Source: Microbacterium esteraromaticum (lineage in GTDB: Bacteria > Actinomycetota > Actinomycetes > Actinomycetales > Microbacteriaceae). From it: 64,000 bases of DNA. Below the pieces are notes generated by a model, which was not told the DNA's origin, did no database searches, and saw nothing but the letters and a program-made list of their open reading frames with translations. The stretch covers positions 1,240,001 through 1,304,000 of the forward strand of contig NZ_CP043732.1 of the NCBI RefSeq assembly GCF_014084045.1. The letters are read 5' to 3'. The position numbers and the translations under genes are program-made. Shown piece by piece: positions 43,304-50,668 of this stretch (position 1 is its first letter; the number at the start of each line of letters is the position of its first letter).

Positions 43304-43336
43304 GCGCGGCCGGGTGGGCCTCCCACCCGGCCGCGC
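43304..43336. terminator. Bidirectional hairpin terminator
   Basis: Perfect 15-bp arms GCGCGGCCGGGTGGG/CCCACCCGGCCGCGC with a 3-base loop. It sits between the convergent binding-protein and AI-2E-family genes and can serve both. Confidence 0.9.
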
Positions 43337-43342
43337 GTTCTG

Positions 43343-44587
43343 TCAGACGCGGGCGTCCTGCCGTGGGATGAAGATCTGATTCAGCACGATGAGGATGGAT
43401 GCCGTCGCCGGCACCGCGACGAGGGCGCCGAGCAGCCCGAGCAGGGTGCCACCGACCAGAGCGCCGATCACGACGAGCAGACCAGGCACGGACACGGTGC
43501 GGTTCATCACCTTCGGGGTCAGCACGTAGGCCTCGATCTGGATGTAGACCAGGTAGACGACACCGAAGATCAGCGCGTTGACCGGGTTGGCGAGCACCGC
43601 CACGACCGTGCCGATCGCGAGGAACAGCAGCGGGCCGACCAGGGGGATGAGCGTCACGAGGAACGCCACGACCGCCATCAGCGGCGGGAACGGCAGCCCG
43701 AGAAGCAGGTACAGCACGAGCGCCATCATCGAGTTCGCGAACGCCAGGATCACCATGCCCTGCACGTAGCCGCCCACCGACTCGGTGATCTGCTCGACGA
43801 TGCCGCGGGCCTGCGAGCGCTTGCGCGCCGGCGCGAGACGAAGCATCGAGGTGATGATGCCGGGGAGTCCGACGACGAAGTACAGGGTGAGCACGAAGAC
43901 GATCACGAACGCGGAGATGCCGGTGGCGATCGAGCTGCCGACCTTCAGCGCGCCGCCACCCAGGGCCGTGAGCGTCTTGCCGTCGGTGAGCAGCTTCTCG
44001 CCATCGGCCAGCAGCGAGTCGATCTGGTCTCCGAACTGCTTCTCGAGAAGGAGGTAGAGGTCGGTGTGCATGAAGTCGTCGATCACCTGGGGCACCGACT
44101 TCACGAAAGACGAGACCTGCTCGACGACGACGGGCACGATCATCACGAGGATGAGTCCCACCGCGACGACCAGGGCGACGATGACGATCGCGACGCTGAG
44201 CCCGCGTGAGAGCCCGCGCCGCTCGAGCAGCCGCACGGCGGGGTTGAGGCCGAGGGCGGCGAACAGGGCGAACGCGACATAGACCAGGACGGTCGACAGG
44301 TTGGTGAGCGCCAGCGCGAGCAGGAAGGCGGACAGGCCGCCGAGGGTGATCAGGAACCCGAGCCGGAACGGGCGGTCCATGCGGGTCCAGGTCGAGCGGC
44401 GGGGCGTCGGGGCATCGGCGGGGGAGGGATGCTCCGCCCGCTCAGCGGCCTCCGCGGTGTCGTCCGCCTCGTCGGCCGCGCGGATCTCTGCGGCCTCCGC
44501 GTCGTCGGCCGCGCGGGTGGCCCTGGATTCGGCGCGGGAGTCGCCGCTGTCGCGGGAAGCGGACGACGACGGTTCTTCGGTGCTCAT
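43343..44587 (-). CDS. AI-2E-family transporter-like membrane protein
   Basis: A 414-residue protein. About 60 residues of charged Ala/Glu/Arg/Asp-rich N-terminus precede eight helices of the AI-2E_transport fold (TerC/PerM-like): LNPAVRLLERRGLSRGLSVAIVIVALVVAVG, VGGYVQGMVILAFANSMMALVLYLLLGLPFPPLMAVVAFLVTLIPLVGPLL and IEAYVLTPKVMNRTVSVPGLLVVIGALVGGTLLG. Members include AI-2 exporters and Na+/H+ antiporter-like proteins. No quorum-signalling gene is adjacent, so the name denotes family only. Confidence 0.88.
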   Translation of the reverse strand: MSTEEPSSSASRDSGDSRAESRATRAADDAEAAEIRAADEADDTAEAAERAEHPSPADAPTPRRSTWTRMDRPFRLGFLITLGGLSAFLLALALTNLSTVLVYVAFALFAALGLNPAVRLLERRGLSRGLSVAIVIVALVVAVGLILVMIVPVVVEQVSSFVKSVPQVIDDFMHTDLYLLLEKQFGDQIDSLLADGEKLLTDGKTLTALGGGALKVGSSIATGISAFVIVFVLTLYFVVGLPGIITSMLRLAPARKRSQARGIVEQITESVGGYVQGMVILAFANSMMALVLYLLLGLPFPPLMAVVAFLVTLIPLVGPLLFLAIGTVVAVLANPVNALIFGVVYLVYIQIEAYVLTPKVMNRTVSVPGLLVVIGALVGGTLLGLLGALVAVPATASILIVLNQIFIPRQDARV

Positions 44588-44674
44588 GGCGATTACTCTA
44601 GGGCGGCGTCGGCGCCGACCTGTCATGGCGACGCGGGGGTTGACTATCGTGAGAGTCCCGACCCCAGGAGGATC

Positions 44675-44986
44675 ATGTCCGACGCCGCCGCCCCCGCCGA
44701 CGCCGCCCGTGCCGAACTGCTGCGCCTGCGCGCCAGCATCGACAACATCGACGCCGCGCTGATCTTCATGCTCGCCGAGCGGTTCCGCTGCACGCAGCAG
44801 GTGGGCAGACTCAAGGCCGAGCACGAGATGCCCGCCTCCGACCCCGGGCGCGAGGAGCAGCAGACCGCACGACTTCGGGCACTCGCCGAAGAGGCGCACC
44901 TCGATCCGGAGTTCGCCGAGAAATGGTTCAACTTCGTCGTCGCCGAGGTCATCCGGCACCACACCGAGGCGGCCGAGGGGCGCTGA
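44675..44986 (+). CDS. Chorismate mutase, AroQ type
   Basis: A 103-residue all-helical protein. ATG 44675 follows AGGAGG. The AroQ pattern LLRLRASIDNIDAALIFMLAERFRCTQQVGRLKAEHEMPASDPGREEQQTARL is present, including the conserved first-helix Arg and the Lys/Glu of later helices. It rearranges chorismate to prephenate for Phe/Tyr synthesis. It stands alone, divergent from the AI-2E-family gene. Confidence 0.92.
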   Translation: MSDAAAPADAARAELLRLRASIDNIDAALIFMLAERFRCTQQVGRLKAEHEMPASDPGREEQQTARLRALAEEAHLDPEFAEKWFNFVVAEVIRHHTEAAEGR

Positions 44987-45017
44987 TCCCGCTTCAGTGT
45001 GTCGCAGTTTCATGGCA

Positions 45018-45038
45018 CAATATGAGCGTTACCCGCTC
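45018..45038 (+). promoter_or_regulatory. Promoter -10 and DeoR-type palindrome ahead of the amino-sugar operon
   Basis: A -10-like CAATAT (45018-45023) is followed directly by GAGCG-TTACC-CGCTC (45024-45038), a perfect 5-bp-arm palindrome over the expected start of transcription. A DeoR-family repressor gene ends the operon, so this is its likely operator. Confidence 0.6.
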
Positions 45039-45071
45039 TTAAGCGTCAAAAACTTGCATCCAGGAGTTGCC

Positions 45072-45965
45072 ATGACCATCACCGCCGGCGCGCACATGCG
45101 CGTGGAACTCACCTCGCAGCCCGACACCTGGGCCCGCGCGGCCGCGATGCGCGACGAGCAGGCCCTGCTCCCGGCATCCGGCGCGCGCATCGCGGTGGTC
45201 GGCTGCGGCACCTCCTGGTTCATGGCGCAGGCGTACGCGTCTCTGCGAGAGACCGCCGGTCACGGCGAGACCGATGCGTTCACGGCATCCGAGTTCCCGT
45301 TCGGCCGCGGCTACGACGCGATCGTCGCGCTGACCCGCTCCGGCACGACGACCGAGGTGCTCGAGCTGACCGAGCGCGTCACGGGCTCGACGCCCGTGGT
45401 CGCCGTGGTCGGCGACACCACCTCGCCGCTCGTCGACCTCGCCGACACCGTGATCGGCCTGCCCTTCGCCGACGAGCAGTCGGTCGTGCAGACCCGTTTC
45501 GCGACCACGGCGCTCGCGCTGTTCCGCGCCTCGCTCGGCGAGAACCTCGACGCCGCGATCGCCGATGCGCGGAACGTGCTCGACGGCGCCGACGACACCG
45601 CCCTCCGCGACGCCGAGCAGTACAGTTTCCTCGGCATGGGATGGGCGATGGGTCTCGCCCACGAGGCCGCCCTCAAGATGCGCGAGTCGTCGCAGTCGTG
45701 GACCGAGTCGTACAGCTCGATGGAGTACCGCCACGGCCCGATCGCGATCGCCGCTCCCGACCGCATCACGTGGCAGTTCGGCGCCGCCCCCGACGGCCTG
45801 CAGGCGCAGGTCGAGGCGACCGGTGCACGGTTCGTGCAGCACGCGATCGACCCGATGGCCGACCTCGTGCGTCTGCACCGTGTCGCCCTCGACCGCGCCA
45901 TCGCGAAGGGCCTCGACCCCGATCAGCCGCGCAACCTCACCCGCTCGGTGATCCTCGCCGGCTGA
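45072..45965 (+). CDS. SIS-domain sugar isomerase/deaminase (AgaS/FrlB-like)
   Basis: A 297-residue protein, ATG 45072 with CAGGAG upstream. The first SIS domain has VVGCGTSWFMAQAYASL and LTRSGTTTEVLEL; the second has ALKMRESSQSWTESYSSMEYRHGP, whose Glu and His match the isomerase active site. In amino-sugar operons such proteins deaminate and isomerise galactosamine- or glucosamine-6-phosphate to the ketose phosphate. Here it leads a kinase-aldolase set that would need exactly that product. It lacks the glutaminase domain of GlmS. Confidence 0.82.
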   Translation: MTITAGAHMRVELTSQPDTWARAAAMRDEQALLPASGARIAVVGCGTSWFMAQAYASLRETAGHGETDAFTASEFPFGRGYDAIVALTRSGTTTEVLELTERVTGSTPVVAVVGDTTSPLVDLADTVIGLPFADEQSVVQTRFATTALALFRASLGENLDAAIADARNVLDGADDTALRDAEQYSFLGMGWAMGLAHEAALKMRESSQSWTESYSSMEYRHGPIAIAAPDRITWQFGAAPDGLQAQVEATGARFVQHAIDPMADLVRLHRVALDRAIAKGLDPDQPRNLTRSVILAG

Positions 45966-45999
45966 CGACCGACGACGACCGACGACGACGGAGCAGGAC

Positions 46000-46986
46000 A
46001 TGTCCGAGCAGAGCGGCATCCCCGAGGTGGTCAGCGACGAGTCCGGTGAGCGCCTGGCGCGCGCCGTGACGATCGGCGCGGGCGCACCCGTGCTCGCGTT
46101 CGACGTGGGAGGCACCGACATCAAGTCGGCCCTGTTCGACGCCAACGGCACCGCGCTCGGACTGCGACGCACGCCGACCCCGGCGGGCGGTGAGGACAGC
46201 CCCACACGGCTGATCGACCGGCTCGCCGAGCTCGCAGGCGAGCTGCGTGCGCAGTATCCGCACGCGCAGCCGAAGGCGGTCGGACTGGTCGTACCGGGCA
46301 TCGTCGACGCCGAGAACGGCATCGGCGTCTTCAGCAGCAACCTGGGCTGGCGCGACGCGCCGATCCGCGATCTGATGGCCGCGAGATTCGGGATGCCCGT
46401 GGCCTTCGACCACGATGTGCGGACGGCCAGCTGGGCCGAGCACGTGCTCGGCGGGGCGCGGGACTTCGCCGACTCCGTCGTGCTGATCATCGGCACCGGG
46501 ATCGCCGGCGCGCTGCTCGTCGACGGCCGCCCGCACACCGCCGGCGGCTATGCGGGGGAGGTCGGCCACTCGCCGATCGGGGAGTGGCCGTGCCCGTGCG
46601 GCGCCCGCGGGTGCCTGGAGGCGGTGGCCTCGGCCGGCGCGATCTCGCGACGCTACACCGACGCCACGGGCGAGGTCGTCGACGGAGCCCGCGAGGTCAT
46701 CGCCCGCGCCGCAGCCGGAGACGAGACCGCTGGCCGCATCTGGAACGAGGCGCTCGACGCACTGACCATGTCGATCGCGCAGCTGACCGCGGTGATCGCC
46801 CCGCAGGCGGTCGTCATCGGCGGAGGTCTGTCGCGCGCGGGCGGAGCGCTGTTCGACGAGCTGCGATCCCGGCTCGCCGAGCGGCTGAGCTTCCACCGCA
46901 TCCCGGCCCTGGTTCCGGCCGAGCTGTCCGGCAACGCGGGCATCCTCGGGTCGGCGCTGCGCGCCCGACAGGTGGCAGCGGCATGA
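46000..46986 (+). CDS. ROK-family sugar kinase
   Basis: A 328-residue protein. Phosphate-1 loop AFDVGGTDIKSALFD, catalytic Asp region FDHDVRTASWAE, IIGTGIAGALLVDG, and the ROK zinc motif CPCGARGCLE preceded by GEVGHSP. It phosphorylates a hexose or amino sugar in the cytoplasm. The operon suggests that a free amino sugar, imported without PTS phosphorylation, is the substrate. It overlaps the next gene by 4 bases. Confidence 0.9.
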   Translation: MSEQSGIPEVVSDESGERLARAVTIGAGAPVLAFDVGGTDIKSALFDANGTALGLRRTPTPAGGEDSPTRLIDRLAELAGELRAQYPHAQPKAVGLVVPGIVDAENGIGVFSSNLGWRDAPIRDLMAARFGMPVAFDHDVRTASWAEHVLGGARDFADSVVLIIGTGIAGALLVDGRPHTAGGYAGEVGHSPIGEWPCPCGARGCLEAVASAGAISRRYTDATGEVVDGAREVIARAAAGDETAGRIWNEALDALTMSIAQLTAVIAPQAVVIGGGLSRAGGALFDELRSRLAERLSFHRIPALVPAELSGNAGILGSALRARQVAAA

Positions 46987-48167
46987 TCGTCACCGTCACG
47001 CCCAACCCGGCGCTGGATCTCACCTGGCACGTCGCGTCGCTGGTCGTCGGCGGCACGCACCGGGTGGATGCCGGGCAGGTGCGCGCAGGGGGCAAGGGCC
47101 TCAACGTCGCCCGCGTCGCCCACGCCCAGGGCGCTGACGTGCGCGCCGTGACGACATCGGGCGGCGCGACCGGCGAGGAGCTCGCCGCGGAGCTCGCGTC
47201 GTCCGGCGTGCCGAACGTGCTGGTGCCGGTCGCCGCCGCCACGCGGCGCAGCGTCGCGCTCGTCGACGAGGCTCTCGGCGACACCACCATCATGAACGAG
47301 CGGGGCGTGGCGCCGTCGGCCACCGAGTGGGATGCGCTGAGGGAAGCCGTTGCCGAGGCGCTCGGCGCCGCGGCGGGCGGCGACCTCTCGATGGGTGCTT
47401 CGGCTGTCGGACGCACCCCCGCTTCCGGTCCGACCGCCGACGCGTCGGCGCCCGACCCGCATCCGGTCGCCGACCCTTCGGCGCCCGACCCGCGTCCGGC
47501 CGAGCGCGCCAGGGTGCTCGTGATCTCGGGAAGTCTGCCGCCCGGCACGCCAGACGACGCTCTGCCCTCCCTGATCCGGCTCGGCCTCGAGGCGGGCGCG
47601 ACGGTGATCGCCGACACCTCGGGCCCGGCGCTGCTGGCCGCGGCGGAGGCCGGGGCATCCGTCCTCAAGCCCAACGAGCACGAGCTGCGCGATGCGACCG
47701 GCCTCGACGACCCGATCGACGGCGCGCGCGAGCTCGTGCGCCGCGGTGCCCGGCTCGTGCTGCTCTCGCTCGGGGCCGACGGGATGCTCGCGGTCTCTCC
47801 CGCGGCATCCGGAGGCCTCTCCGTGCTGCACGCGAGGCTTGACCGGTCGCTCGCGGGCAACCCGACCGGTGCGGGGGACGCCGGGGTCGCCGCGTGCGCG
47901 GTGCTGATGGATGCAGGCATCCACGAGCCCGCGCAGATCCTGCGCCGCGCGACCGCCTGGTCTGCCGCCGCCGTGCTCATGCCGCTCGCCGGCGAGATCC
48001 ATCCCACCTGGCCCGACCTCGAGGCCGCCCTCACCCTGACGTCCGGTGCGCCCTCCGGTGAGAAACCGCATCCTGCCCGGGAAACACGCGCACGCGTGGC
48101 TCCCCATGCGGAATCCGGTCTCTCGCCGGGCGAGCGCCCGGCATCCCACCCGAAGGAGCCCCGATGA
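46983..48167 (+). CDS. PfkB-family 1-phosphofructokinase / tagatose-6-phosphate kinase with insertion
   Basis: A 394-residue protein, about 80 longer than usual. The FruK/LacC features are clear: MIVTVTPNPALDLTWHV, GGKGLNVARVAHAQG, ISGSLPPGTP, and the catalytic GAGD in NPTGAGDAGVAACA. Extra length comes from a low-complexity insertion at about residues 131-176, encoded partly by a 33-bp tandem repeat, and a polar C-terminal tail of about 40 residues. The insertion lies just before the ISGSLPPG strand, a surface loop in relatives. Likely reaction: ATP-dependent phosphorylation of tagatose-6-phosphate (or fructose-1-phosphate) to the bisphosphate. Confidence 0.85.
   Translation: MIVTVTPNPALDLTWHVASLVVGGTHRVDAGQVRAGGKGLNVARVAHAQGADVRAVTTSGGATGEELAAELASSGVPNVLVPVAAATRRSVALVDEALGDTTIMNERGVAPSATEWDALREAVAEALGAAAGGDLSMGASAVGRTPASGPTADASAPDPHPVADPSAPDPRPAERARVLVISGSLPPGTPDDALPSLIRLGLEAGATVIADTSGPALLAAAEAGASVLKPNEHELRDATGLDDPIDGARELVRRGARLVLLSLGADGMLAVSPAASGGLSVLHARLDRSLAGNPTGAGDAGVAACAVLMDAGIHEPAQILRRATAWSAAAVLMPLAGEIHPTWPDLEAALTLTSGAPSGEKPHPARETRARVAPHAESGLSPGERPASHPKEPR
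47445..47501 (+). repeat. 33-bp tandem repeat within the PfkB-family gene
   Basis: The word TCGGCGCCCGACCCGC recurs at 47445 and 47478 in frame, encoding SAPDPHPVADP then SAPDPRPAE. The multiple of three keeps the frame, so it behaves as an expandable linker. Confidence 0.85.
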
Positions 48168-49030
48168 CCCTCGTATCCGCACGTGAGCTCATGCGGTCAG
48201 CCGCATCCGCCGGCACCGGGATCGGCGCGTTCAACGTCATCCATCTCGAGACGGCAGAGGCGCTCGTCTCGGCGTCCGAGCGCGCGAACCTCCCCGTGAT
48301 CCTGCAGATCTCGCAGAACTGCGCCGACTACCACGGGGGCCTCGAGCCCATCGGCTGGGCGACGCTCGCCATCGCCCGGCGCGCGAAGACCCCGGTCGCC
48401 GTGCACCTCGACCACGCCGAGCGCCCCGAGCTCGTCGACGAGGCCATCGAACTCGGCTTCGGATCGGTGATGTTCGACGGGGGCAGGCTCGACTACGAGC
48501 AGAACGTCGACACCACGGCCGACGTGGCGGCGCGCGCACGAGCCGCCGGCGTGTACATCGAGGCCGAGCTCGGCGAGGTCGGCGGCAAGGACGGGGCCCA
48601 CGCCCCTGGCGTCCGCACCGACCCCGATGAGGCCCGCGCGTTCGTGGAGGCGACGGGCGTCGACTCGCTCGCCGTCGCCGTCGGCTCATCGCACGCGATG
48701 CTCGACCGCTCTGCGTCCCTCGACATCGACCTCATCGGACGCCTGAAGAGCGCGCTGCGCGGGATCGGGCGCTCCGGCGGCGACATCCCGCTGGTGCTGC
48801 ACGGCTCGTCCGGCGTCGCAGACGACGTCATCGTGCAGGCGGTGCGCGCGGGCATGACGAAGATCAACGTCTCGACCCACCTCAACGGCTACTTCACCCG
48901 GGCGATCCGCGAGGCGCTCGCCGCCGACGAGAACCTCGTCGACTCGCGCAAGTACCTGAAGCCGGCCCGCGAGGCCGTCGCCGAGGAGGCGGCGCGGATG
49001 CTGCGCCTGTTCGCCCTCGAATCCGCCTGA
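48164..49030 (+). CDS. Class II fructose/tagatose-bisphosphate aldolase (GatY/KbaY-like)
   Basis: A 288-residue protein, ATGA overlap with the kinase. Zinc-binding HLDHAE at about residues 80-85, GIGAFNVIHLETAEALV at the N-terminus, EAELGEVGGKDGAHAPG, VAVGSSHAM and VLHGSSGV are the class II aldolase landmarks. It splits tagatose- or fructose-1,6-bisphosphate into glyceraldehyde-3-phosphate and DHAP. With the SIS protein and kinases it completes a route from hexosamine to triose phosphates. Confidence 0.92.
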   Translation: MTLVSARELMRSAASAGTGIGAFNVIHLETAEALVSASERANLPVILQISQNCADYHGGLEPIGWATLAIARRAKTPVAVHLDHAERPELVDEAIELGFGSVMFDGGRLDYEQNVDTTADVAARARAAGVYIEAELGEVGGKDGAHAPGVRTDPDEARAFVEATGVDSLAVAVGSSHAMLDRSASLDIDLIGRLKSALRGIGRSGGDIPLVLHGSSGVADDVIVQAVRAGMTKINVSTHLNGYFTRAIREALAADENLVDSRKYLKPAREAVAEEAARMLRLFALESA

Positions 49031-49061
49031 CAGTCGCCCGGACTGCCAGACTGAGCACGAT

Positions 49062-49835
49062 ATGAAGCGCGCCGCCAGACTCACCGCCATCCTCGACCTG
49101 CTCGCCGCACAGGGCGAGGTGAGCGTCGACGATCTCGTCGAGCGGTTCGGCGCGTCGGCTGCGACCACCCGCCGCGACCTCGACAGCCTCGCCGAGCGCC
49201 GGCTGCTCACCCGCACGCACGGCGGCGCCGTCGCGCAGTCCGTCGCCTACGAGCTGCCGATCCGCTACCGCAGCCATCACGGCACGGGAGCCAAGGAGCA
49301 GATCGCGGCCGTCGCTGCATCCCTCGTCGAGCCGGGCCAGGTGGTCGGGCTCTCTGGTGGCACGACGACCAACGCGATCGCCACGGCGCTCGCCGCGAGG
49401 GACGACTTCGCCGAGCAGGGCCTCACCGTCGTCACCAACGCGGTCAACATCGCCGCGCAGCTCGCGATGCGACCCGAGTTCAAGGTGGTGGTCACGGGCG
49501 GCGTGATCCACCGTCGCAGCTTCGAACTGGTCGGGCCGTTCGTCGAGCAGCTGCTCGGCGGCATCCGCCTCGACATCGCCTTCATCGGCGTCAACGGACT
49601 CTCGGCAGAGTCGGGAGGCAGCACGCACGACGAGGCAGAGGCCGCCGTGAACCGGATGATGGCCGAGCGCGCCGGGCGCGCGGTGATCGTCGCCGACGCC
49701 TCGAAGATCGGCCGTGCGGCCTTCGCGCACGTCGGAGATTCCGACCTCTTCCCGCTGATCATCACCGACCCCGCTGCCACCCACGAGCAGCGCGCGGCGC
49801 TGGCGGGAGCCGGATTCGAGGTGCGCGTCAGCTGA
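49062..49835 (+). CDS. DeoR/GlpR-family transcriptional regulator
   Basis: A 257-residue protein. The N-terminal helix-turn-helix (RLTAILDLLAAQGEVSVDDLVERFGASAATTRRDLDSLAERRLLTRTHGGAV) and C-terminal DeoRC sensor domain (VVGLSGGTTTNAIATAL, VVTNAVNIAAQLA, VVTGGVIHRRSFELVGP) are complete. The effector is normally a sugar phosphate. It closes the operon and probably represses it at the palindrome 45024-45038. Confidence 0.92.
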   Translation: MKRAARLTAILDLLAAQGEVSVDDLVERFGASAATTRRDLDSLAERRLLTRTHGGAVAQSVAYELPIRYRSHHGTGAKEQIAAVAASLVEPGQVVGLSGGTTTNAIATALAARDDFAEQGLTVVTNAVNIAAQLAMRPEFKVVVTGGVIHRRSFELVGPFVEQLLGGIRLDIAFIGVNGLSAESGGSTHDEAEAAVNRMMAERAGRAVIVADASKIGRAAFAHVGDSDLFPLIITDPAATHEQRAALAGAGFEVRVS

Positions 49836-49840
49836 TCCGC

Positions 49841-49903
49841 GCGCTGCCCGGGGTCGGCGCTGCCCGGGGTCGGCGCGCTGCCTGGGTCGGCGCGCTGGGT
49901 CGG
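49841..49903 (+). repeat. Degenerate 13-17-bp tandem repeats after the deoR gene
   Basis: Four units related to GCGCTGCCCGGGGTCG lie directly after the deoR stop, progressively shortened. They precede the isolated 75-bp palindrome. Confidence 0.75.
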
Positions 49904-49919
49904 TGGGGTTAGTCTGCCC

Positions 49920-49994
49920 GGAATCCGGCAAGTCTGCCGGGATCCGGATGCTTGTGGCTCGGACGTCCGGATCTGGGGTGGTCTGCCGGATCTG
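49920..49994. repeat. 75-bp nested palindrome, copy I (isolated)
   Basis: The same 75-bp length and design as copies A-H, some 44 kb away. The inner left arm GATCCGGATGC is kept while the right arm is GACGTCCGGATC, and the right outer arm is TGCCGGATCTG. It lies between convergent deoR and lrp genes. Confidence 0.85.
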
Positions 49995-50038
49995 GGACAG
50001 CGCGGGGTGCCGGGCGGCGGGCGGTCGGACGGCGGCGG

Positions 50039-50512
50039 TCAGATGCCGCGCGATCCGGCGGCCTGGGCGAAGATCAGGCTGGTGCTGGTGGATGCCACCT
50101 CGGGCTGCAGGCTGATGGTGTCGGACACGAGCTCGCGCAGTGCCGAGGCATCCGGCACCGCGACGTGCACCAGGAAGTCGCGGTCGCCGGCCAGGAAGTA
50201 GACGCGCTGCGTCGCCGGCAGCTCTTCGAGGTAGGTCTGGAATCGGCGCAGTTCTCCGCGGGCGTGAGCGTGCAGACGGATCGTGATGAGCGCCTCGAGG
50301 TGCAGGCCGAGGGCGGCGGGTGCGATCTCGGCGTGGAAGCCCACGATGACGCCGTTCGCCTGCAGCGCGCGCACCCGCTTGAGGCAGGTCGATTCGGCGA
50401 TGCCGGCGATGGCGGCGAGCTCGGTGTTCGAGATGCGTCCGTTGCGGCTCAGCTCGTGCAGCAGGGTGCGGTCCACGGCATCCAGGACGGGGCGCGAAGA
50501 TTCAGCGACCAT
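50039..50512 (-). CDS. Lrp/AsnC-family transcriptional regulator
   Basis: A 157-residue protein. ATG 50512 is preferred because GGAGGAAGG lies 8 bases upstream. The helix-turn-helix is at LLHELSRNGRISNTELAAIAGIAESTCLKRVRALQANGVI, followed by a RAM ligand domain (ALITIRLHAHARGELRRFQTYLEELPATQRVYFLAGDRDFLVHV). Divergent from the dadA-like gene, the classical arrangement for an Lrp-type activator of D-/L-amino acid catabolism. The palindrome at 50560-50575 is its likely site. Confidence 0.92.
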   Translation of the reverse strand: MVAESSRPVLDAVDRTLLHELSRNGRISNTELAAIAGIAESTCLKRVRALQANGVIVGFHAEIAPAALGLHLEALITIRLHAHARGELRRFQTYLEELPATQRVYFLAGDRDFLVHVAVPDASALRELVSDTISLQPEVASTSTSLIFAQAAGSRGI

Positions 50513-50559
50513 GCAGGGCCTTCCTCCGTGAGGGGTGAAGATTGCCACCATTCATACCT

Positions 50560-50575
50560 GATTCTACGCAGAATC
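50560..50575. promoter_or_regulatory. Candidate Lrp site GATTCT-ACGC-AGAATC
   Basis: A perfect 6-bp-arm palindrome 47 bp from the lrp start and 93 bp from the dadA-like start. A related degenerate word (GATTATGCAGATTC on the minus strand) recurs around 50601-50615, consistent with cooperative Lrp binding. Confidence 0.65.
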
Positions 50576-50668
50576 TTCGGCGGAGCATCCATCCATCCTC
50601 GGAATCTGCATAATCGCAGGTAGTGGGCGTCTTCTCGCGCCCACGCTCAGCTGTCTCAGGAGGACGCA

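Noticed and set aside
43343..44587. Quorum-sensing AI-2 exporter
   Set aside because: The family name alone does not support this. No luxS or lsr genes are nearby and family members have varied transport roles.
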